A stretch of DNA of 34,998 nucleotides from Neolentinus lepideus HHB14362 ss-1 (Eukaryota > Basidiomycota > Agaricomycetes > Gloeophyllales > Gloeophyllaceae): the NCBI GenBank assembly GCA_001632425.1, contig KV425643.1, positions 31,269 through 66,266 of the forward strand, written 5' to 3'. Position numbers and translations under genes: made by a program. Every line of letters starts with the position of its first letter. Positions within the stretch are counted from its first letter, which is position 1. Positions 21,115 to 31,741 of the stretch are shown piece after piece. The notes beneath the pieces were generated by a model. It ran no database searches. It worked only from the letters and a program-made list of their open reading frames with translations, and was not told the DNA's origin.

Positions 21115-24100
21115 CATGTTATGGGGTCTTTCGACCCACCCCCATGAAGATCATGTGATATGATCCCATGATCACATGATTATTCCGCATGTCCTGGCAT
21201 CCAACCTCGCTCCTCTTCTGTCTTTCGTGTTTTCTTTTAGTTAGTTTTTGGAAAATATGATAATGATTTAATATTATCCGGGGGGACAGTGTTTCCCCCC
21301 AAACCCCCCTTTGCAGCTTCCAAATTACATTTCTAGTATAATTTCTAGTATAAGCCATTAATAAAAGCTACCTACAGCCATGCGACTCGTGGCGACACTC
21401 TTTCCATTGATGCTGAAAACATGCGAGCTGGGGAGCATCATCAGGAGAGAACATTTGAGGATCATTGTCCAGCCACGTTTGTGTAAGTGTGAGATCCTGA
21501 GCCAGGGATGATGATTTAGAATGTGGGGGAGGTGACAGCAACGGGACTGGTCTGTGGAAAGCATGGTGCCCAATCTCCCTATAGAGATCTTCTGCAAATG
21601 CCTCTCCTTTCAATGAGGTGAGACGCCGGAGAAGCCAGATACACGTGTCTTGAACCAGCAAAAACTCCTGTAGTGCCATCACTTCCTCGTTATGGTATGG
21701 GCGCTGGGCCGAGTCGGCACTTGATGAGATGGAAATAGCACCGAGAGCATTGATTGCGAGAGACAGGGATGGGGCGCTATCGAAGGAAGTATCCATTTCA
21801 GGAGGCGGGGATGAACTGACACCAATGTCACTGAGATCAGCCAGGATATCTGAACTATCCAGGGCAATTTCAGTGTTGGAGAGGACAAGAGACTGTTCCG
21901 AGGAGTCCCCAGAGTCAGATGTTGCCATACTAGCTAGAGAGCCAACCGTTGTGAAATGGGAGCCATCGGAGAACAGAGCCTCAGATGTGAAACTAGATTC
22001 ATCAGACTCATCAATTTGCAATGGTTGTCCATACCCTTCCATTGCACTAGGGTCTTCCCCGAGATCCTGCTCAAGGTCTTCACCTTTTGGATCATGTATG
22101 ACTTCATCAAAGAGAGCGCATGCTTCATCTGTCATGTCCGGAGCGCTGCCTGCCGCGGTATCCCCATTGAGATCAGATGCATCGGGATCCGACGGTGTGG
22201 GACTGATGCGCAGTTGATGGTACCAGTTGTTGAGGGCGCTCGCGTTGTCAAGTGACTGAAAGAAGGTTGGCAGGATCTCATTGATGAGCATCAGAACCCA
22301 GAAGTCTGCCCATGGGAGCCTGTTGCCATGTAGGTGGGCCTTTGCATATGTGCCCTTCAAGTGACCTTGATGTGATTCCAAATGATTTGCCATTTGAGGG
22401 ACTTGGTCTGGAGATTTATTAAGTAATTTTGCAGCTTCAAGGACACCCACACGAGACCACGCAAGCCAGAATGCTCGCGACTTGAGATATGCGGAGAAGT
22501 AGGCCAGGAAAGCCAGACCGCCCGTGGACTGCTTCTTTGATATGGCATCATGCTTCTTGCTGAGTAATTTGAAATGTTTGAGTTCCACATTGTAGGTGCC
22601 GACAGCCTCCTCGTAGATGATTACTTCCCGCAACCTATTGAGCTGGGTAGTTAGCTATTTTTTGTGATAAGTGTAAATTGTTCTACAAACAATTTCCAGC
22701 AGAATTGGCCAAGCCGCTTACGGACTGACTGCTGCTCCGGTCCTTTGGGAATAACACGGAGATATCTATTTAGGCTGTTTCCCCATGCACGCCAAGTATG
22801 CGTGAGACACAGGAGTAATAAGATTTCTTCCCATGCCTCAGATAGCGAGCGCCGTTCTTTCGGGTCATTGTCCATGATACCGATGTGTGCACAAAATACT
22901 TCACCGGAGACGTTCTTGCCCATTGCATCACGCCATGCCTGCACAATCCAGGACAGGAGCTCACCATTGTAGTCTGCATGGGTGGCTTTGGCCTCTTGCC
23001 GTGCTGAGAATAGCATGTATGCGACCGGAATGCTGCAGTTGCAATCATCAATTGCCATTAGCGTGAACAGCAGTAGCCGGTCAGATGTGAAACCAAACAT
23101 GCCATCCATCAGCAGTTGCCCATTGTGGCCATAGTTCCAGGCCCGTGCATGCATCTCCTTGGTGGAGATGATGAGAATGAACCAGTCCATTGTTCCCTCC
23201 ACGTGTGGCTGATAGAACATTACCGAGTCCTGGAGCTCCATGTACCGGGGTGGTGGCTGGGGATTATCTGCTCTAAACCAGCAGTGAAGATTCTCTTCTG
23301 CTCACGAGCATTGCCCAACACTGCTTTCCCTGACCAGAGTCCGGTAAAGTGACAAACTCTCTTCATTATGTAGCATAAACCTAAAATGAGTATCACTGGG
23401 TGCATCACCAAATTTTTCTTTCCTCCATTTCTCTGTCTGTGTCCGGACTTGCTGCATAGGCCATCCTTCACATAGAAGGTTTAGTGCATATTCTCGGATC
23501 TCCGGGTGGAGTGGGGCAATTGGCTCGTGATTCATCTCGGTTAGATCCTGGCACATGGCACTGTGGTCCAGAATGCCAGAGATCTGATCAATTGTGAGGA
23601 GGCCTCCAGCCTCTGAAAGGAAACAGTGGGTATATGCATGTGAATTCAGTAGTTTACGTACTGCTTTTGTCAACGGTAACATGGGTGGTCGTTATCTCAA
23701 CCCAAAACATGCATCCCATGTTTGTCCATGGAATTCCCTGACTCTTTGACCCCTGATGCCCAGTGGTATGATCTGTACCGCATCCACACTGGTAGAGGCG
23801 CATTACATGGCAGTAAGTGTGGGCCTTCCCAATGGTCCATTTGTTTGTATTCCGTATGGCAAGCTTAGCCTGGATTTCCTGGGGCCATATTTCTGGTAAA
23901 TAGAGATCCAGTTGCTGGATCATCTGATGAGCTTGTGCTGTGCGATAAGATTAGAATCACTTTACATAAAAGATAAAGATTCTGATGTACCTTGAGATTC
24001 AAGTGTGCTGGAGAATCGTACCTCATTGAGTGGAACATTTTTCAAGTGGAGATCCATCGCATGCCACAAATCTTCCGTTAGGAACAGTTTTGATGGAGCT

Positions 24101-24345
24101 GTTGTTGCTGCATTAGAGGGTGTCTGCTGAAGCTTAGGTATATTCAGGAGGAGAGCCAGATGCTCATGGGGGATTTGGTATGACTGGAATTTCATTTTCA
24201 TACATGAGAAGGGAAGTTACAGGTGGATGGAAGGTACAGACGGGTGCGTACGCATACACTATGAATGACCGTGACACGCATTGGGGTCACGTGAACCTGC
24301 ACGTGCTTGCCCTTTGTGGGGGTGAGTTCGTCACCCCATGTTATG
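21115..24345 (-). mobile_element. Mutator-like element (MULE) with 9-bp target duplication
   Basis: CATGTTATG occurs at 21115-21123 and 24337-24345, framing an element of 3,213 bp (21124-24336). The termini are short imperfect inverted repeats: both begin GGGT and share ACCCCCA...AAG about 13-25 bases in. The left end also carries a subterminal hairpin (ATCATGTGAT/ATCACATGAT near 21152-21180). A 9-bp duplication is typical of MULEs. One transposase gene fills the interior, transcribed leftwards. The only coding lesion I find is one TGA. CpG content is high compared with the flanks, so the insertion is recent. Confidence 0.88.
21368..24201 (-). pseudogene. MULE transposase, four exons, one premature TGA
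   Basis: Exons on the minus strand are 24201-23991, 23937-23662, 23612-22691 and 22634-21368. The introns are 53, 49 and 56 nt, GT-AG; the last has a CTAAC branch site. The sum is 2,676 nt, 891 residues. A Cys/His zinc-binding region of the WRKY-GCM1/FLYWCH sort is near residues 121-156 (Cys121, Cys123, Cys146, His156). The catalytic triad candidates are Asp332 (LLMDGMF), Asp410 or Asp412 (IMDNDPKE) and Glu556 (NHLESHQG), in MULE order. After about residue 600 there is a long Ser/Asp/Glu-rich, probably disordered tail with a more ordered end (ALQEFLLVQDTCIWLLRRL). TGA at 23304-23302 replaces residue 266, probably a former CGA Arg. Otherwise the gene is open. Confidence 0.88.
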
Positions 24346-25505
24346 GTAGTGGCTAACCAGGTGATGAGACTCTACCTAATCCCCAACACACCCCCTGAGG
24401 CTCAACACCCCCTGAGTCCCAAGAAAGAACAAAAGAATGAATAAAATAAGACCTAAGCATCATCTGACATACAACAAGGACAGTCAGGGCCATGTCCACT
24501 ATTTTCAGCCCAGATCTCTGCTGGTGATTTCCCAACTTCATAAGTCATAAGAGTTTCATGGACAATGGGTAGCAGCAAGCTAATGCAAGGATCTCCACCA
24601 TGTTGAGGATCAAGAGCCAGTTGCATGAGAGAGACTTCATCTGGGCCTGAGTCAAAGGCAACAAGAGCTTGATGTGTTCTGGCATGTCAGCAATAATTCT
24701 GAGTGATATAACCAGACTGACCACAGCACCAGCAGACTCCATCACAATAAGAGGTGTTGCCCCAGTCAAAGTCCATCCAGAGATTCCTCAGACTTTGCCT
24801 TGTTGCCAAAGCCAGAATGCACCTTTGAAGATGGCTTACCAGCATAGAGAACATTGATGGGGTTCTTCATTGTTCCCTTGATCTTGCTATCCTCAAACTC
24901 CTTGAGCACAGTAGTGATCTCCTTGATTGTAGGGGTAGGTGAGCAATGAGCAAGTGTCATCCAAATTGCCAAGAATGATGAGTCAAGCCCAATGAGCAAT
25001 TTATCACTCACTTCATCATCCTGAGATTTACAGCCAATGCTGTTGATAGGCCCCATTGGTTTCTGACCCCAGAAAACATAATTTAGGGTGATTCTGTGCA
25101 CTTCGTGGGAATGGTGACATAGTGACTCAATAAGTGCTCTAGCAGTATTGTGCATACTAGTGACCTTACACCCCAGTGACAAGGCTCTCAGCTTCTCAGC
25201 ACAATTAGGATGGCTTCTCAATGGTGTGGTCAGCTGAATACCATTCAGTCAAGTCATGCACCACCCAATGTCATTACTGTGGTCCAAACTGAGGCAGTGT
25301 CTCAGGGTGCATTTTCATATGGTGTGCAGCCTGCCATTGCTCTGGATCAGTGCTAGTACTATTGGTGCAACTTTCCTTATGTGTTGCAGTGCGTATCAAC
25401 ACAGCATGACTATGGCTATCATGACACTGCCACACAATATAGTGGCCCCACCCTTTATCCCTATTCTGCAAGATTGCACTAGTGTCAGCAGCATAGCTCA
25501 CCACC
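24346..25505 (-). pseudogene. Ty1/copia-like gag fragment
   Basis: On the minus strand 25221-24766 reads as the UBN2-type gag of copia elements (LIGLDSSFLAIWMTLAH; IKEITTVLKEFEDSKIKG). A degenerate knuckle in another frame follows near 24735-24690 (CWCCGQSGYITQNYC, with Tyr in place of His). Frames are broken at about 24790 and 25225. 25050-25400 has an inverted copy at 30050-30410. The right end joins the Plavaka remnant at about 25510; the left end meets the MULE target duplication. No LTR is attached. Confidence 0.6.
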
Positions 25506-25511
25506 TAATCA

Positions 25512-27019
25512 TCAAGGAGTGCACCACTTGACAATGTGCTTGAAGATGCCTTGGTAAAGTTGATGGAGAACATCTGGTGTAATGGAGATATGGATGTCAG
25601 TGAAAGGAAACCCCTCCCAGAATGGATGATGAATAGACCCAGAAAAATCTTGGCTCATGCAGAATTTAGCATGCTGAGTTGTGGAATGAGTCATAGTCTC
25701 CCCCTCAGTAATTACAGACATTATCCAATCTGCAGTACATGGAGGGTACTTATTCAGATCCTGCAAACCATCCCTCCTGCATTGACATTTTGGACAGGTT
25801 CCTGACTTGGAACATGTTACCAGAACCTGCTCAGGGTAGTCTGTGACATAACATACCAGGATGGGATATACATGCCTGACAGAGCCATCACCACAGATCA
25901 CCTCCACACTGTCAATTCCAGCCTGTCTCAGAGGGTACAGAATAAGATGCATTGATGCATGAAACAAATGCTGTGTCTTCATCTTTTTCTCTGTTTTTGT
26001 TAGCTTGGATGAGAGGATCTTGTCAGCAGAAAGGTATCCCAACAGCATGGTCCCATGTTCAGAGGGTCTACACCTGAGAGATCACAGGAGATTCCCTATA
26101 GTGAGATATATTGGATATGCCTGGCAACTTCTGGAGAACTGGGTCAGCTGGGTCTTATCTGTAGATATGATCACAGGAGCAATAGTGGATCCTACTGGTA
26201 GACCAGTCTTGTAAAACATCAGTAACCCACCTCAAGTTAGCAAGATCTGGAGAGACTCACTTGGACAGCATGCCACCACTTTCCTGTCCACATCTCTGAA
26301 TAAATATGTTTTGACTTGGTTGAATTGGTATAGACTTTCTTAGGATTGTAGACCATAGATGACACGTGAGATGCATTGGAGATGAGACAGCAAATAACCT
26401 CAACAGGATCATGATATTGAAGAAGATGCTTCCAATGTGAGTCACCAGATAAAGATATATGTGCCAACTTCCAGCTTGCTCAAGGAGGAATGGTTTCCAC
26501 TATCTGATGGATACCTCTAGTATTCTTGTATGATAGGCCCAAACTCTGCTTTACCTAAGGAATTGTCAGATTGTTGTGTCAGTTATGATTGTATAAAGTA
26601 TGCACTCCAGGAATAGCCAAGAAGAGGTCAAACACTTTCTGGCCAGGTCCATCATCTTTAGCCCACTTTGCCACTCTCCAGTCCAACTCAGAGGAGAAAG
26701 GGAAGAATGGGTTTGATTTACCAGAAGTCCCAGTTCCAGATTTGTCATCCATAACAACATCTCCATCATCATCCCTCTCCCTTTCCTCAAATATATGCTT
26801 CCATTTGTCATGGATATTTGGCTCTGTTCTCAACACATACCCTCCTCTAGCATTCTCTTCAGTAAATCATTCCTCCTCTTCCTCATTTAGTCTGTGAGCA
26901 GATGAGCTGGCAACATGAGGATCCTGAGCAGCATCAGGAGGATCAAGATCTTGTATCCATTCCTCTATATCTGCTTCATACCACTACTGAGCCCATATTT
27001 TTGTTAACAAAAAGTCCAT
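25512..27019 (-). pseudogene. Plavaka transposase remnant
   Basis: The Plavaka family is a CACTA-related DNA transposase group common in mushrooms. Segments on the minus strand: an acidic start; FPFSSELDWRVAKWAKDDGP (near 26700-26640); LGLSYKNTRGIHQI (26540-26500); EMWTGKWWHAVQ (near 26300-26261); GSTIAPVIISTDKTQLTQF; LLGYLSADK (near 26040); VCYVTDYPEQVLVTCSKSGT (near 25840) with a CPKC pair; and ITPDVLHQLYQGIFKHIVKW (near 25580-25520), which is diagnostic. Two introns fit GT-AG and restore phase: 26605-26555 and 26260-26208. In-frame TGA/TAG codons occur (e.g. near 26085, 26865, 26985). The N-terminal zinc finger and everything after HIVKWC are missing. Confidence 0.8.
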
Positions 27020-27059
27020 AACTATGGACAGAGCCTTGCTTAGAATAGCCCATAATGAT

Positions 27060-27240
27060 TACAAGGACTTGTAATCACTTTGTAATGCCAAGGGGGTTTC
27101 CTGTAACAGATTTGTAATAGGTATGTTGCAGGTTTGTAAACCCAATGTGGGTGCTTTCAATGCTTGTAACAAGTTTGTGATAGGTTTGTAGCAGGTTTGT
27201 AAACCTGATTTGAGTGCTTTTGGGGCTTGTAATACCAGTT
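27060..27240. repeat. Tandem repeat, about 67-bp unit
   Basis: Two clear degenerate units begin near 27103 and 27170, with a partial one before and after. Each has TGTAACA, TTTGTAATAGG-like and CAGGTTTGTAAACC boxes followed by GTGCTTT. GGTTTGTAAACC is itself a small inverted repeat. Confidence 0.7.
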
Positions 27241-27309
27241 TTGTGTTTCTAAAAATATCTCAAGGGAGAATATGAGAGGGTGGGAATGGTATTGGCTAGC
27301 TGGAAAAAC

Positions 27310-28130
27310 TTAGAAAAATATTATAAAAAAAAAATTACAAGAAAAATAATATGTTCCTGGGCACAATGATGGCTATAAATAACATTTCTGTGGGAAAATG
27401 GCCCCTGCAGGCTCCAATACCATCCTAAAAATACCTAAAAATGTGCAAAAGTTCAGGGGGGCTGCTGGGAGGGGGTGGACCCAGGTGGGATTACCAAATT
27501 AGGTAACTGGGTTCTAAATATAGCAATTTTCTAGTAGGTACCCATTTGAATCCAAGTTTTTAGCTCTGTTTGGTTCCAGGGGTAGTTTCCCATGATTAGA
27601 TAATCAGTTTCCAAAAATAGCGATTTTGTGTGGGTACCCATTTGAATTGTAATTGTTTGCTCTGTTTGTTTCAAAGGTTAGTTTCCCACACCCATAGCAC
27701 TGGAACCAGGATAGGTCCTGAGATGAGACCTGTGGCAATGGTATTGGGTTCACTAGAGCTACCCATCCACAGCAAAATATAGCAAAATATTTTTTTTACA
27801 TGCTGTGTCTGAAACAGTTTTTCATGTTTTCCCACACTAATGCAGGTCTGTAGATCATGTTCTTTTGGGAGGGTGGTCACCCACTAGCAGCCTACAGGTT
27901 TACTTCAGACACTGAGAGATTCTAGCCAGTACATCATAAATTATCATATTTGGCAATTTACTACACCAATACCAGTTTCTGTACTATGCCCCTTATGAGA
28001 GGGTGATTAACTACCACAGACCTATGAGTTTGCATAAGGCTCTGAAAGAATCTGACGAGCAGATGGCTAAGTACCACTTTTGGGTAGTACATCATCTTCA
28101 GCCTTTCCCCAGCTACCACTGATAGGCCTC
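27310..28130 (-). repeat. RptA copy 2, first part
   Basis: Inverted match to about 245-1030: the same order of boxes, such as the CCCTCCCAGCAG stretch at 27460-27480 and the twice-repeated 'last base of CTCAAGT/CTGAGAG' block. It is diverged mainly by transitions and small indels. The remaining part of the copy is at 29500-29612. Confidence 0.75.
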
Positions 28131-29500
28131 CAGCACTGCTAGCCTCTGAAAACATGTTTTCAGTGTGTTCAACACAGTTTGGAAAGCACTGAGACCACTG
28201 AGGTGTCTCTGAGAGTTCACCGAGCCATGACTCAGTACATCAGTGAGCCCTGAGGATGTGTGCCTCTTGCCACTGATGTCACCACTGAGTATTAGGTACT
28301 TCGCCATGCCGCAGTCCTTCTGATGCTATAGAGTTGGACTCTATTTGATGACTCAGGATACTCCAAGGTTTCAAAATTGTGCTTATGCATTTGAATGGCA
28401 GAACCAATGGCATCAGCAACCCTTATTCACCACCATGCTCATTCCATATGACATGATGATCTTCACAAGCTCCAGAACTCAGTTTACCAGCATGACAGCA
28501 ACAAATGGCAGCCTCAGCACCTCTATCAAGTGCAAAACACACTGAGTTGCTCATATTGGTCTTCCTGACACATCCCTGCTGATCTTACATTCCATTCAAT
28601 CTCACACTACACCACTCATTGGCCATAGTGAGTCCAGACGTTGTGGGCCTCTCTTGCCACTCCAGTGTCATTGCAGCCCTCTGTCGACATCAATTACAAA
28701 GTTCAGGAAGCAGAACATCACACACAAGTCATCAACTCATGCCAACACACCATACGGACTCAAGATGGAAGGCTTTTCCTCAGAGTGGCAGTTCTTGACC
28801 TGCCAAATGAGCTTCAGAATGAGGGCAGTATGTCGCAGACAATTGGCAAGTGGCTTAGGAGATTAGTGAGACTTGGCAGTGCATTTTTGGTTGTATTTTC
28901 TCACTGTGGACACATGGAGTAGTAGGACATCTTGGACTTAGCAGTTTCTTTGATGTCTGGGTCACTTAGTACTTTAGGCATCCTGTATTTTCACTTTTGG
29001 CATCAAATTTCACCCTACACTTCACATCTCAAAGTCTCATTGCATCCAAAGTTGCATTCTAAGTTGATCTTGGTGAGAGGTCTTGCATTCTGAGCTGTGT
29101 TTATTAACTCCCTTGAATTCTTACTGCAATTACTGCATACTAGAGTCCTCCAGCATGGAGGAACCTTCTGAGCTATCATCTTTCACCTTTCTGAGTCCTT
29201 CTACAGGATGGCTGGTCTTGCCTGGCCCCAATTACCCTCTGAGGAGTGCTGAGACACATAGATCATGAGTTTTAGAGAGATAGGAGTGGTATAGAGCATC
29301 TGGGTCTACTCACAAGTGATATACAGTGCCTTCCATTGTGTTGTTTTTCATCCCTCACCTCCCTTGAGCTTTACCTTTCTACCCTTTGACTACTGACACT
29401 ATTAGATGGAGTTCCCTCCACATTATCTAGGTGTTATTGGTGGTTGTTGTGTGTCTTAGCCTGTCACTGCTTTTGCTTCTGATGTTCAAAAACATGTCTT
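28130..29500. other. 1.37-kb segment present in RptA copy 2 but absent from copy 1
   Basis: Copy 1 passes from its 225 region to its 245 region in about 20 bases. In copy 2 the corresponding points are about 28130 and 29500. Either this segment was inserted or copy 1 lost it. I find no gene, no clear terminal repeats and no target duplication. Open frames of up to 93 codons (28641-28922) match nothing I know. CpG-poor. Confidence 0.55.
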
Positions 29501-29612
29501 CCTAGTATATACTATCATATTTGACCAAGTGCCAACAAGTCCTGAGCCATTCAGACCACTACCTGCTGACCTTCTACTGATCAGCCTCAAAAACACACAT
29601 ATGCCATCTGAC
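29500..29612 (-). repeat. RptA copy 2, second part
   Basis: Inverted match to about 115-225, including GAGGCTGATCAGTAG and the ATATGATAGTAT box. Confidence 0.75.
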
Positions 29613-29634
29613 CCCATTGGGTTCTAGGAGCTAG

Positions 29635-29830
29635 CCTGAATTCTTTCACATTTTTATGCATTTTTACTGATTTTATACAAGCAGCTGGATGCCATTCTAC
29701 AACACTCTATATATAGACTAAGCTATTTTTGGCTCTGATGTGGACCCAAATGGGTACAGCAATATATTCTGATTTATTGTGATTTTTCCGGATTTTTCTA
29801 GGCTAGAAACAAGGTCACAGGCTATTATTA
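29635..29830 (+). repeat. RptA fragment, copy 3
   Basis: A direct match to about 890-1040: a CATTTTTATGCATTTTT box, a TCTATATATA box, TTTTTGGC and the AATATATTCTGATTT motif in the same order and spacing. It lies just right of copy 2 in the opposite orientation. Confidence 0.6.
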
Positions 29831-29999
29831 CCTCCTTAGACTAATATAGAAGCTACTTTCCTATGCTTCACATCTAGACCTGAGAGGTCTGGATGCTGGG
29901 CAGGCCAATTCAAACTCAGCTTGGCTTTGCTGTAGCTCTGGGGAATCCCTACATTACCTCCCAACATGTTGGCTAAAAAATGTAAAATGGTATGTGGTA

Positions 30000-30430
30000 A
30001 TATTGGGCACTTAATGCATTATTCCTACAACATTGGCTGCAATGTGTCAATACACGCTACCACACTTAAGGGAAGTCACACTGACAGTGCTAGCACTGAT
30101 CCAGAGTATGGCAGGCTGTATGCCATATGGAAAAGTGCCCTGAGACACTGCCTTAGTCTGGGCTGCAACAACACCATCAGGTGGTGCATGCTGAGTTGCC
30201 AATGACTCAACTGAATGGTGTTCAGCTGATAGTGCCATCAAGCCACCATCCTAAGTGCATCGAGAAGCCAAGAGCCTTGTCACTGGTGCATAGGGTTGCT
30301 AGTTTACCATATACTGCTAGCTTGCTATTGAGTTGCTAATGTGCTGTTCCCACAAAGAGCACAGAATCACCCTAAATTGCATTTTCTGGGGTCAGAAGCC
30401 AATGGGGTCTATCAGTGGCCAGATAGGGTG
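30000..30430 (+). pseudogene. Copia-like gag fragment, inverted copy of 25050-25400
   Basis: It contains the same landmarks as the minus-strand fragment at 25 kb: the CACAGAATCACCCTAAATT box, TTTCTGGGGTCAGAAGCCAATGGG, GCCTTGTCACTGG and the GACACTGCC block. The coding frame is heavily broken. It stops matching near 30430, where a different Gln/Pro-rich frame on the minus strand begins. Confidence 0.55.
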
Positions 30431-30439
30431 CAGCAAATG

Positions 30440-30960
30440 TAGATGCAGTCTGAGCAGGGACAGGGGAGTTGCTTAGAGTGGGGGGCTCTTCTGCAATGGG
30501 AGGTACAGGAAATGGACAACTGAGGATAGTTGGGGAAGGAGCAACAATGGTTGGGGGTCAATTACAAATGAGAGTAAGCACCTGATCAAATTTCACAGAC
30601 AACTTGTCAAAGTGTGCATTAATGGCAGTGTTACTCATCTCTATCTGCTCAAGCTTGCTCTGGAAGAGGGCAATGGTAGTCTCCTGATCCATGGTGGGCA
30701 TCAGAGCAGACTGGATGGCAACAGTTGCTGTTTGAGGAGAGTAGGGGGCTGTAAATACCTCAATAGAGCTGTGGCCTGAAAGCAAACTGGAGGAGTTGCT
30801 GTTGTTCAGTCTGTAGTGGTGTATGATGGTGTATAGACCAGTCCTCTATTAGAACTTGATTCTGCTGTGAGTGCAGCCTTCTGTCAGATACAAGAACAAC
30901 CAGATGCAAGGCAACACGGGCAATCTGCTTGACCAGGAAGGGAGATACAAAGAGAATCAA
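30440..30960 (-). pseudogene. Possible gag N-terminus fragment, unassigned
   Basis: The minus-strand frame has a helical stretch (IALFQSKLEQIEMSNTAINA, near 30690-30630; FDKLSVKFDQVL) followed, in another frame, by a Pro-rich stretch. This layout recalls the start of Ty3/gypsy gag proteins, but no diagnostic motif is present. 30960-31134 shows nothing I can name. Confidence 0.3.
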
Positions 30961-31134
30961 GTTAAAGGACTCCCTTCAGGATGAGCAGTGACAATATGGT
31001 GGCATGTGACATTACACTGCACAGCTTGGTCATGTGCTCAAGAGCACACCAAGGGCACTGGTGAGTCCTTACAGCAGCATAGCATTGATGCAAGTGGTTC
31101 AATTGTGATCAGGAACAAGCGGCACAATAAGGGG

Positions 31135-31233
31135 TCTCCCTGTCAGACCCCTGTCCTCATTGTCACCACCTTATCACCTGCAATCATCGCTGTTGCCATG
31201 TCGACAACCACTCCTACCACCAAGTGTCCCTTC
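31135..31233 (+). pseudogene. Leader and gag start of a C2-type copia element
   Basis: It matches 33790-33880 closely, including the start codon (31198) and MSTTTPTTKCPF. It is cut off at 31233 by the C1 LTR, so C1 inserted into gag of this older relative of C2. Confidence 0.75.
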
Positions 31234-31599
31234 TGTTGGGATTCAATGACTTGGTCACTCTTTGTTGACTGAGTGGCTCATGGAAAGGCCCAGAACAGTC
31301 TAGGCCAACTTTCCTTGTTCTGAGCCACAACCTTTATTCTGAGCCACTGGCTTTGTTTCTCTTTGTTGTCTTTGTTCTTCTTTATATTTTGATGTTCCCT
31401 TCATCAGTCTTTATCCCTTCATGCCCTTTCTATCCTACAGTATATAAGCACTCCCTAAGTCGCTCTGTGTCCCCCAGTCTTGACACAGTTTGACTTATGT
31501 GAGTCTGCCACTTGTATTCCTTATGCCAGAATACAGTCTTGACACAGTTTGACTTAGCCCTTGGGTGTTGTCTGAAGCTAGTATCTTCCACAGCCAACA
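31234..31599 (+). repeat. C1 5' LTR
   Basis: 366 bp with inverted termini TGTTGG/CCAACA. TATATAA is at 31441-31447. Downstream, a 23-bp block starting CAGTCTTGACACAG occurs twice, at 31475 and 31534 (59-bp spacing), in the expected transcribed part. Confidence 0.85.
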
Positions 31600-31614
31600 G
31601 GTTATGAGCCCAAC
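31600..31614 (+). promoter_or_regulatory. Primer-binding site, initiator-Met half-tRNA type
   Basis: GGTTATGAGC directly after the LTR is complementary to the anticodon arm of initiator tRNA-Met (GCTCATAACC), the half-tRNA priming used by many copia elements. The same sequence follows the C2 LTR at 33464. Confidence 0.8.
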
Positions 31615-31741
31615 GCTCTAGATCTTCAGACACCCATCTCTGCCAGTCCTTCACTGTTCTTGCACTCCTTTGTGGTTGTGTGCCACTGAGCCACCCTTCA
31701 TTATTCTTTGACTCATCCCACCTGTTCGTCCTACTGCTTTC

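Noticed and set aside
21729..22255. Plus-strand frames of 99 and 162 codons opposite the MULE exon 4
   Set aside because: They are mirror frames of the Ser/Asp-rich tail and have no domain.
1..29612. The two inverted RptA copies as termini of one 29-kb composite transposon
   Set aside because: The copies are diverged, end at different points, and independent insertions explain the arrangement; no matching target duplications were seen.
29961..29972. CCAACATGTTGG as an LTR-LTR circle junction
   Set aside because: It has the terminal hexamers of C1-type LTRs, but the flanking bases do not match the C1 LTR ends, so it is probably a chance palindrome.
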